Of a DNA stretch of 8,585 bases, positions 1 through 5,242 are shown in pieces. Source of the stretch: Sphingomonadaceae bacterium (GTDB taxonomy: Bacteria > Pseudomonadota > Alphaproteobacteria > Sphingomonadales > Sphingomonadaceae). Location of the stretch: assembly GCA_019239785.1 (NCBI GenBank), contig JAFAZM010000165.1:1-8585 (forward strand), read 5' to 3'. Both the position numbers and the translations under genes were made by a program. How positions within the stretch are numbered: position 1 is the stretch's first letter; every line of letters starts with the position of its first letter. The notes beneath the pieces are model-generated. The model searched no databases and was not told the DNA's origin. It saw only the letters and a program-made list of their open reading frames with translations.

Positions 1-1091
1 GCGAGGATCTTCACCGTGTCCTCGACCGTGGGCTCGTTGATGTCGATCTTCTGGAAGCGCCGGAGCAGCGCCCGGTCCTTCTCGAAATGGTTGCGGAATT
101 CCTTGTAGGTGGTCGAGCCGATGCAGCGGATCGCGCCGTTGGAGAGCGCCGGCTTCAAGAGGTTCGAGGCGTCCATCGCCCCGCCCGAGGTGGCGCCGGC
201 GCCGATCACCGTGTGGATCTCGTCGATGAACAATATGGCGTGGGGGAGCTTCTCCAGCTCGTTCACCACCGCCTTGAGGCGCTCCTCGAAGTCGCCGCGA
301 TAGCGGGTGCCGGCGAGCAGGGCGCCCATGTCGAGCGAATAGATCACCGCCGGCTTGAGCACCTCCGGCACGTCGCCCTCGACGATCTTGCGCGCCAGGC
401 CTTCCGCGATCGCGGTCTTGCCGACGCCGGGATCGCCGACATAGAGCGGGTTGTTCTTCGAACGGCGGCAGAGGATCTGGATCGTCCGGTCGACCTCGGG
501 CCCGCGCCCGATCAGCGGATCGACCCGGCCTTCCTCGGCCTTCTCGTTCAGATTGATCGTGAACTGCTTAAGCGCGGATTCGGGCTTCTTCTTGCCCTCC
601 TCCTGCTTGGTCTCCTCGGCGCCCTTGCTCTCGGTCGGCTGGGCCACCGCCTCGCCCTTGCCGACGCCGTGGCTGATGTAGGTGACGGCGTCGAGCCGGC
701 TCATGTCCTGCTGCTGCAGGAAATAGACGGCGTAGCTCTCGCGCTCGGAGAACAATGCGACCAGCACGTTGGCGCCGGTCACCTCATCGCGGCCGGAGGA
801 CTGGACGTGGAGGATCGCGCGCTGGACGACGCGCTGGAAGCCGCTGGTCGGGGAGGGATCGGTGTCGGTCGAGACCTTCAGCGTCTCGAGCTCGGTGTCG
901 AGATAGTGGCGGACGGCGTCGCGCAGCTCGCCGGTGTTGACGCCGCACGCCTCCATCACGCGGCCGGCATGGACGTCCTCGATCAAGGCGAGGAGAAGAT
1001 GCTCGAGCGTCGCATATTCGTGACGGCGGCTGCTCGCCTCGCCGAGGGCGTTGTGCAGCGTCTGTTCGAGCTCACGGGCAAAGGAAGGCAT
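1..1091 (-). CDS. clpA: ATP-dependent Clp protease ATP-binding subunit ClpA (N-terminal part, cut by window edge)
   Basis: ClpA is the AAA+ unfoldase that feeds substrates, including N-degron proteins delivered by ClpS, into the ClpP peptidase in the cytoplasm. The window holds 363 codons of a protein that is usually about 750-775 residues long. Visible parts: a Clp N-domain with the typical RRHEYATLEHLLLAL stretch near residues 22-36; a charged Lys/Glu-rich linker near 145-170; the first AAA+ module with Walker A GDPGVGKT at 219-226 and Walker B ILFIDE at 286-291; and the FEKDRALLRRF sensor/arginine-finger region near the cut end. The start is ATG at 1091, with AGGAG at 1098-1102 giving good spacing. 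The reading stays open to position 3. The gene that normally precedes clpA in many relatives, clpS, is not found between 1092 and 1465. The long plus-strand open frame over this region is antisense to clpA and not a gene. The family call is very secure. Confidence 0.97.
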   Translation of the reverse strand, partial: MPSFARELEQTLHNALGEASSRRHEYATLEHLLLALIEDVHAGRVMEACGVNTGELRDAVRHYLDTELETLKVSTDTDPSPTSGFQRVVQRAILHVQSSGRDEVTGANVLVALFSERESYAVYFLQQQDMSRLDAVTYISHGVGKGEAVAQPTESKGAEETKQEEGKKKPESALKQFTINLNEKAEEGRVDPLIGRGPEVDRTIQILCRRSKNNPLYVGDPGVGKTAIAEGLARKIVEGDVPEVLKPAVIYSLDMGALLAGTRYRGDFEERLKAVVNELEKLPHAILFIDEIHTVIGAGATSGGAMDASNLLKPALSNGAIRCIGSTTYKEFRNHFEKDRALLRRFQKIDINEPTVEDTVKIL

Positions 1092-1465
1092 TCGATACTC
1101 CTGCGGGCCCGAGAGATTCGGAGCCCCTCGGTTTAGGGTCTGGACTTGGTACCGGAGGTGGCCGTGATCGGCCGGGGAAGGTGGCTGGGTAGGAGAGCGC
1201 CGCCGGGCGGGCCGGGCAGCCCGGCCAAGGTGCTCGACGCCCCCAGCCGCCTTCCCCGGCCGACCGCGAAGCGGCGGGCTGTCCTTTGCCGCCCGGACAT
1301 CGTCGCTTCGTCGGTCACGATGTATTCAACATCGCTCCCTCCTCGCTCCTCGCCGGACAACAAATGCCAGCCCGTCACGACCATCTCCGGTACCAAGTCC
1401 AGACCCTTATGTCGGCCCTCCGCCCGCCTGTATCAAGCCACCGCCTGAACCGGCCGGAAAAAAGC
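1092..1465. other. Gene-free region between clpA and the DUF1192 gene
   Basis: These 374 bases contain no convincing gene. Most of the region is the inverted-repeat element at 1136-1406. The 44 bases between that element and the clpA start hold the clpA ribosome binding site but no clear promoter. On the minus strand, just outside the element on the DUF1192 side, there is a weak promoter-like pair: TTGATA (1431-1436) and CATAAG (1406-1411), 19 bases apart. If it were used, the clpA mRNA would carry the whole element as a structured leader. Downstream of the DUF1192 stop I see no hairpin followed by a T-tract. The short open frames inside the element have no recognisable family and sit on the repeat structure. 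Confidence 0.6.
1136..1406. repeat. 271-bp element with terminal inverted repeats (MITE-like)
   Basis: The left end (1136-1175) and the reverse complement of the right end (1367-1406) agree at 35 of 40 positions, and the outermost 22 are identical, starting GGGTCTGGACTTGG. The element is flanked by TTA on the left (1133-1135) and TTA on the right (1407-1409), which could be a 3-bp target duplication. Further stems lie inside: 1169-1189 pairs with 1242-1262 over 21 bp with one G-T wobble; GGCCGGGC/GCCCGGCC lies at 1210-1226; CCGC-GAA-GCGG at 1264-1274; and CGATGT/ACATCG at 1318-1334. No transposase is present, so a non-autonomous mobile element or a chromosomal repeat is the best reading. A structured RNA or cis-regulatory element for clpA is the alternative. 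The inverted repeat is seen directly; mobility is inferred. Confidence 0.75.
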
Positions 1466-1663
1466 TCACTTACGGAATAGCTCGTCAGCCGTTGACCGGA
1501 AGTTAACCGCGTTTTCCAATTTTGCCTTAACGCGGACGATCTCCGCTTCGAGCAGCTGGATCCGCGCCTGCAGCTCGTCGACCGAGAGCGGATCGAGGTC
1601 CTGCTTGGTCAGCAGCTTCAGCGGATCGTCCGGCTTGTCCGGAAAAAGCTCGTCCAGGTCCAT
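1466..1663 (-). CDS. DUF1192 family small protein
   Basis: This 65-residue protein matches the pattern of DUF1192, a short alphaproteobacterial family of unknown function. The first half is acidic and Pro/Leu-rich (DELFPDKPDDPLKLL at residues 4-18). After the LSVDELQARIQLLEAEI stretch (26-42) the sequence looks like a short amphipathic or coiled-coil helix rich in Glu, Lys and Leu. There is no signal peptide or membrane segment, so it should be cytoplasmic. ATG at 1663 gives the usual length; a GAGG (1665-1668) lies very close to it, so the ribosome binding site is poor or the spacing unusual. The gene is divergent from the quinone oxidoreductase gene, an arrangement I recall from other alphaproteobacteria. 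Nothing in the sequence shows what it does. Confidence 0.85.
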   Translation of the reverse strand: MDLDELFPDKPDDPLKLLTKQDLDPLSVDELQARIQLLEAEIVRVKAKLENAVNFRSTADELFRK

Positions 1664-1672
1664 GCCTCAGCG

Positions 1673-1701
1673 TTGACCGAAGCGCCCCCCAAGTCAATAA
1701 A
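1673..1701 (+). promoter_or_regulatory. Candidate sigma70-type promoter for the quinone oxidoreductase gene
   Basis: TTGACC (1673-1678, 5 of 6 to consensus) is followed after exactly 17 bases by AATAAA (1696-1701, 4 of 6). Transcription would start near 1708, about 20 bases before the GTG start at 1728. The pair lies in the 64-bp gap between two divergent genes. I saw no equally good pair for the minus-strand DUF1192 gene. This is a sequence match only. Confidence 0.4.
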
Positions 1702-1727
1702 AACGCCGCTTCAACCATAGGTGAGTC

Positions 1728-2729
1728 GTGGCCGAGCTTCCGGACGAGATGGATGCGATCGATCCGGCCGAGGCCGGCGGTCCGGAGGTTCTCCAGCTCG
1801 TGCGCCGCCCGGTGCCGAAGCCGGGTGCCGGCGAGCTGCTGATCCGGGTCGCGGCCGCCGGCGTCAACCGGCCCGACGTGCTCCAGCGCCGCGGCTTCTA
1901 CCCGCCGCCGCCCGGGGCGCCCTCGATCCCCGGCCTGGAAGTGGCCGGCGAGGTGGTCGCAACGGGGGAAGGGGTGCAGCCCGAGCTGTTCGGTCAGCCG
2001 GTCTGCGCGCTGGTCGCCGGCGGCGGCTACGCCGAATATTGCGCCGCTCCGGCCGGCCAGTGCCTGTACGTCCCCGAAGCGCTGTCGATGGTCGAGGCCG
2101 CGGCGATGCCGGAGACGCTCTTCACCGTCTGGACCAACCTCTTCGAGCGCGCCTTCGCCAGGGAGGGCGACCGTGTGCTCGTCCACGGCGGCACCAGCGG
2201 CATCGGCACGATGGCGATCGCGCTCGCCCGCCTGTTCGGGCTCGAGCTGATCGTCACCTGCGGCAGCGACGAGAAATGCCGCCAGGCCGAGGCATTGGGC
2301 GCCGACCATGCAATCAACTACAAGACTCAGGATTTCGTCGCCGAGGTGCGGAGGCTGACCGAGGGCGCCGGCGTCGACATCGTCCTCGACATGGTCGGCG
2401 GCGACTATCTGCCGCGCAATCTCGACTGCCTGGCCGAGGAGGGCCGCCACGTCTCAATCGCCGTCCAGCGCGGCGCCACCGCGGAATTGCTGATCCCCAA
2501 GGTGATGCAGCGCCGCCTGATGCTCACCGGCTCGACCCTCCGCCCGCGCCCGGCCGCGTTCAAGTCGCTGGTCGCCGACGAGCTCGCCCGCTCGGTCTGG
2601 CCCTTCGCCGAGCAGGGCCGGCTGAAGCCGATCATCCACGCCACCTTCCCATTGGCGGACGCGGCCGAGGCGCACCGCGTGATGGAGGCGGGCGAGCATG
2701 TCGGGAAGATTGTGCTGACGGTGGGGTGA
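1728..2729 (+). CDS. NAD(P)H:quinone oxidoreductase, PIG3-type (medium-chain dehydrogenase/reductase family)
   Basis: This 333-residue cytoplasmic enzyme belongs to the zinc-free quinone oxidoreductase branch of the medium-chain dehydrogenase/reductase superfamily and probably reduces quinones or reactive enones with NADPH. The N-terminal GroES-like domain contains the family stretch AAGVNRPDVLQRRG (43-56) followed by the PIG3-like FYPPPPGAPSIPGLEVAGEV (57-76). The Rossmann cofactor domain carries VLVHGGTSGIG (150-160) and the typical GADHAINYKT (191-200). The structural and catalytic zinc ligands of alcohol dehydrogenases are absent, as expected. The start is uncertain: GTG at 1728 gives MAELPDEMDAI, and ATG at 1749 (residue 8) is an in-frame alternative. 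AGGTGA just upstream sits only about 3 bases from the GTG. The gene ends 105 bp before the GST gene, so it is probably a separate transcript. The family call is secure; the physiological substrate is not known from sequence. Confidence 0.93.
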   Translation: MAELPDEMDAIDPAEAGGPEVLQLVRRPVPKPGAGELLIRVAAAGVNRPDVLQRRGFYPPPPGAPSIPGLEVAGEVVATGEGVQPELFGQPVCALVAGGGYAEYCAAPAGQCLYVPEALSMVEAAAMPETLFTVWTNLFERAFAREGDRVLVHGGTSGIGTMAIALARLFGLELIVTCGSDEKCRQAEALGADHAINYKTQDFVAEVRRLTEGAGVDIVLDMVGGDYLPRNLDCLAEEGRHVSIAVQRGATAELLIPKVMQRRLMLTGSTLRPRPAAFKSLVADELARSVWPFAEQGRLKPIIHATFPLADAAEAHRVMEAGEHVGKIVLTVG

Positions 2730-2748
2730 GCGCCACGGAGGATTGGTC

Positions 2749-2766
2749 ATAAGCCAGGCTTATAAT
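2749..2766 (+). promoter_or_regulatory. Perfect palindrome overlapping a TATAAT -10 box upstream of the GST gene
   Basis: ATAAGCC-A-GGCTTAT (2749-2763) is a perfect 7+1+7 palindrome, and its right arm runs into TATAAT (2761-2766), an exact -10 consensus. No good -35 box lies 16-18 bases upstream, which would suit a regulator-dependent promoter. The palindrome fits the T-N11-A pattern of LysR-type sites (T2750, A2762), although a repressor operator covering the -10 is equally possible. Transcription would start near 2773, leaving a leader of about 60 nt. That leader includes a weak stem, GCCGAT (2771-2776) with GTCGGC (2786-2791). Binding is inferred. Confidence 0.4.
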
Positions 2767-2834
2767 CGCAGCCGATCTTTTTATTGTCGGCGCCCCATCC
2801 CGCACGGCATGCACCGAAGCGAAGGGGAGGCTCG

Positions 2835-3458
2835 ATGACCGCGCACTTGATCCTGCACGAATATACCCAGTCCGGCAATTGCTACAAAATCCGCCTGACC
2901 GCCGCCTTGCTCGGTCTTCCCCTCGAGCGGCGCGAATATGACATCCTGCAAGGCGAGACGCGCACCCCCGACTTCCTCGCCAACGTCAACGCGAACGGCC
3001 GCATCCCCGTGCTCCAGGTGGGCGACCGATTCCTTCCCGAGAGCAATGCCGCCTGCTTCTATCTCGCCGACGGCAGCCCGCTCGTCCCCGCCGACCGCTT
3101 CGATCGCGCCGACATGCTGCGCTGGATGTTCTGGGAGCAGTATAATCACGAGCCCAATGTCGCGACCCTGCGCTTCTGGCTGGCCTTCGTCGGCGAGGAG
3201 AATCTCACCGAGCTTCAACGCGCCATGCTTCCGGCCAAGCGGGCGGCCGGCGATGCGGCGCTGAAGCTGATGGACGAGCATCTCGCCGGCCGCTTCTGGT
3301 TCGTCGGCGATGCACTCAGCCTCGCCGACGTCGCCCTCTACGCCTACACCCATGTCGCCGAGGAAGGCGGCGCCTTCCGCCTAGCCGAACATCCCAACGT
3401 CCAGGCCTGGCTGGCGCGCGTCGCGTCCGCGCCGGGCTACGTCCCGATCGGCGCCTGA
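2835..3458 (+). CDS. Glutathione S-transferase family protein
   Basis: This is a 207-residue soluble protein of normal GST length. The N-terminal thioredoxin-fold domain (about 1-80) has the active-site region TQSGNCYKIRL (11-21), where Ser13 is the probable catalytic residue. It also has the cis-proline stretch NGRIPVL (54-60) and the glutathione-contacting ESNA (69-72). The C-terminal helical domain carries the conserved N-capping box LSLADVALYAY (161-171). It should conjugate glutathione to electrophiles or act on a glutathione adduct; the substrate cannot be read from the sequence. ATG at 2835 is chosen because GGGGAGG (2824-2830) lies just before it. The open frame extends upstream to 2784, but that part is low-complexity and lacks a ribosome binding site. 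The gene is separated from both neighbours by about 105 bp, so it is probably transcribed alone. The family call is strong; the subclass is not assigned. Confidence 0.94.
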   Translation: MTAHLILHEYTQSGNCYKIRLTAALLGLPLERREYDILQGETRTPDFLANVNANGRIPVLQVGDRFLPESNAACFYLADGSPLVPADRFDRADMLRWMFWEQYNHEPNVATLRFWLAFVGEENLTELQRAMLPAKRAAGDAALKLMDEHLAGRFWFVGDALSLADVALYAYTHVAEEGGAFRLAEHPNVQAWLARVASAPGYVPIGA

Positions 3459-3522
3459 CCGCGGCCAAGTCGCTGCCAAGAAAAATAAAGTTCCGGCTGC
3501 CTCCGATACTTTGACGCGCGGC

Positions 3523-3548
3523 CCGATTTGGGCCACGTTCCGAATCGG
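3523..3548 (+). promoter_or_regulatory. Stem-loop directly before the ribosome binding site of the peroxidase operon
   Basis: CCGATTTGG (3523-3531) can pair with CCGAATCGG (3540-3548) over 9 bp with one G-U wobble and an 8-nt loop. An overlapping, mutually exclusive hairpin pairs GGCCC (3520-3524) with GGGCC (3530-3534). The first stem ends three bases before the purine run GGGGGGAA (3552-3559) that serves the ATG at 3564. It could be a regulatory leader, an operator dyad, or chance in GC-rich DNA. I found no convincing promoter in the 105-bp gap after the GST gene; TTGACG at 3511 has no partner -10. Confidence 0.3.
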
Positions 3549-3563
3549 CTTGGGGGGAACGCC

Positions 3564-4304
3564 ATGTCGAACGTGTCGGGCAAAGCTTATGCGATGAACG
3601 TGGTGACGCCGATGCGGCCGCCGCGGACCTGGATCAACACCTTCCTGTTCATGGTCACGCGCTCGATGCCGCAGACGCTGGCCGGCCTGCTCGGGCTCAA
3701 GTTCATCCATTTCGCGCGCTGGGTGATGATCCGCCGCGCCGACTGGCCCGATTTCGGCCAGCCCCGCGACCGGTTGCGGAACGACTACATGCTGTTCTGC
3801 TCCAACTTCAACGGCACCTGGGACCAGTATATCGACGCCTTCTCGGACGCGCTGCCGGGCGGGCTCGACCTGCTCTGGTATTCGAGCACCAAATATCCGC
3901 ATTCGATCCCGATCACGCCGTTCAAGAACTATATCCGCGCCAACCAGGTCGATACCGATTATTATTACAACGCGACGCCGGGCGGCGCCCAGCGCGACGT
4001 CAAGTCGGGGCTCAAGGTGCGCCGCGCCCTGCTCCAGCTCGCGGAAGATCATCAGAAGCTGAGCCCGGACGAGTTCGCCCAAGCGTGGCGCAAGGCCCTG
4101 GTCTCGCTGCAGAACGATTTCGGCGCCGCCGGCGACGCCCCGGTCGCCTCGAACGACACGGCGGCGGCCGACCGCAACCGCCAGCCGTTCGTCGACGCCG
4201 CCTGGCCGTCCGCCGCGCCCCCGCCTCCGCCCGCCCCGCCGAAGCCTGCGGCCGGCAAGGCAAAGACCGGCGCGGCGCCCGCCAGCGCCGCCAAGGGAGG
4301 CTGA
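3564..4304 (+). CDS. Uncharacterised protein, first gene of the DyP peroxidase operon; Pro/Ala-rich C-terminal tail
   Basis: I do not recognise a named family for this 246-residue protein. The core (about 20-186) contains GLKFIHFARWVMI (44-56) and, after a short gap, DYMLFCSNFNGTWDQYIDAF (74-93). A similar order, HFxRxxVI and then LLFxxxFD, occurs in the next protein. I infer that both have a ferredoxin-like alpha/beta fold like that of DyP and chlorite-dismutase relatives, without the heme ligands. Aromatic residues are frequent (for example YYYN at 133-136). From about 187 the sequence becomes a low-complexity tail with a PPPPP run near 219-223 and Ala/Lys-rich repeats, probably disordered. 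There is no signal peptide, and any membrane segment near 25-56 is doubtful. ATG at 3564 is chosen for the GGGGGGAA ribosome binding site; the frame opens further upstream without one. The gene lies 5 bp before the membrane-protein gene. Its role is unknown, and partnership with the peroxidase is inferred from the operon. Confidence 0.85.
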   Translation: MSNVSGKAYAMNVVTPMRPPRTWINTFLFMVTRSMPQTLAGLLGLKFIHFARWVMIRRADWPDFGQPRDRLRNDYMLFCSNFNGTWDQYIDAFSDALPGGLDLLWYSSTKYPHSIPITPFKNYIRANQVDTDYYYNATPGGAQRDVKSGLKVRRALLQLAEDHQKLSPDEFAQAWRKALVSLQNDFGAAGDAPVASNDTAAADRNRQPFVDAAWPSAAPPPPPAPPKPAAGKAKTGAAPASAAKGG

Positions 4305-4309
4305 GCCCG

Positions 4310-5242
4310 ATGCCGAACTTCGACGGCGGCCATTATTTCTACACCGGGCTGTTCCCGGTCCGGCTCGACTCCGTGCAGCGTGCCGACGGCAGCTACACGG
4401 TGCCGAGCCATTTGCTGCGCGAAACCCTCGCCACCTTGCCCAATTTCAGCGAGTCGGCCGGCGCGATCCGCACCAGCCCCTTCGCCCGCTGCCATTCCAC
4501 CCATTTCGTCCGCCTGGCGGTGATCGACGAGCCGGCCTTCAACGGCCGCGATCCGGTCGATGCGCTGAAGCAGGCGGTGAAGGGGATCGATCTGCTCGAG
4601 CACCAGCCGGTCGACCATTTCTCCCGGGCCTGGCTCCTGTTCACCGCCGATTTCGACGCGGTCGACGCCGGCGCGCGCGACCGCTGGGCGGCCGGCCTCT
4701 GGGACCTGATGCAGCCGGAGCTGCATGAGATCTTCCGCCATTGCGAGCGGTTCGAGGGGGTGAAGGACGGCGAAGGCTTCGCCGCCCATCTCGCGCGCGG
4801 CCAAGTCGAGACGACGATGTCGTTCAACGATTACTGGATCGAGCCGCCGCCATTCCCGTCGCTTTCCGCCGGGGCGATCCTCGGCGTCACCGGAATCGTG
4901 CTGCTGGTCTTCCTCGGCCTCGGCTGGCTGGTCCAGCGCCAGCTCCATACCGGCTGGTGGATCTGGCCGGTCGCCGCCTTGCTCGGCCTCGCCGCCGGCC
5001 TTTGGGCGGCCTACAAATTCGTCAATGCACGCGGCGCCAAGCCCTTCCCGACCGCGCCGAACAGCGATCTCAAGTCGGTGCTGAAGGGCCTTTATCTGCA
5101 GCAGAATTTGGTGCGCTTCGTCATCGAGCAGCAGGGCGCCGCTCCCGCCGACCTGCACAAGGCCTTCGGCGACTTCCTCGCCCGCACCCGGCCGGCTGAC
5201 GTCGACCAGTCCACCCAGCCCCCAGGAGTGCTGCACGCATGA
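4310..5242 (+). CDS. Uncharacterised membrane-hairpin protein, second gene of the DyP peroxidase operon
   Basis: This 310-residue protein is not one I can name. Residues 1-180 are soluble and include HSTHFVRLAVIDEP (62-75) and AWLLFTADFDAVDAG (107-121), then ELHEIFRHCERFEGV (137-151). The order and spacing resemble the first gene's core, though with longer inserts. Two hydrophobic helices follow, roughly 186-209 and 215-236, separated by a short polar turn. This makes a membrane hairpin with both soluble ends on the same side, presumably the cytoplasm since no signal peptide is present. A C-terminal soluble segment (237-310) follows. ATG at 4310 is preceded by GGGAGG overlapping the end of the upstream gene. 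The stop overlaps the peroxidase start by 4 bp (ATGA), pointing to translational coupling. I infer a membrane anchor or scaffold role for the peroxidase; an enzymatic role cannot be excluded. Confidence 0.87.
   Translation: MPNFDGGHYFYTGLFPVRLDSVQRADGSYTVPSHLLRETLATLPNFSESAGAIRTSPFARCHSTHFVRLAVIDEPAFNGRDPVDALKQAVKGIDLLEHQPVDHFSRAWLLFTADFDAVDAGARDRWAAGLWDLMQPELHEIFRHCERFEGVKDGEGFAAHLARGQVETTMSFNDYWIEPPPFPSLSAGAILGVTGIVLLVFLGLGWLVQRQLHTGWWIWPVAALLGLAAGLWAAYKFVNARGAKPFPTAPNSDLKSVLKGLYLQQNLVRFVIEQQGAAPADLHKAFGDFLARTRPADVDQSTQPPGVLHA

Noticed and set aside
87..1136. Long plus-strand open frame (349 codons)
   Set aside because: It is antisense to clpA, whose motifs are unmistakable, and its Arg/Ala/Leu-rich composition is typical of a shadow frame in GC-rich DNA.
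1133..1396. 87-codon minus-strand and 100-codon plus-strand frames inside the inverted-repeat element
   Set aside because: Both begin at TTG inside the terminal repeats, follow the palindromic structure, and have no family resemblance or ribosome binding site.
1527..2450. Long minus-strand open frame overlapping the quinone oxidoreductase and DUF1192 genes
   Set aside because: It has shadow-frame composition and lies opposite a clear dehydrogenase family protein.
2784..2834. Upstream extension of the GST gene by 17 codons
   Set aside because: The ATG at 2835 has a strong GGGGAGG site and matches the family start; the extension is basic low-complexity sequence.
3511..3539. TTGACG as a -35 box for the peroxidase operon
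   Set aside because: The bases 17 downstream read CACGTT, with no resemblance to a -10 box at any reasonable spacing.
4085..4309. Upstream extension of the membrane-hairpin protein
   Set aside because: It would overlap the first operon gene by over 200 bp, and ATG 4310 has a good GGGAGG site.
4052..5236. Minus-strand open frame of 394 codons opposite the membrane-hairpin gene
   Set aside because: The plus-strand gene has tight operon spacing, a ribosome binding site and coherent membrane helices; the opposite frame looks like antisense of GC-rich codons.
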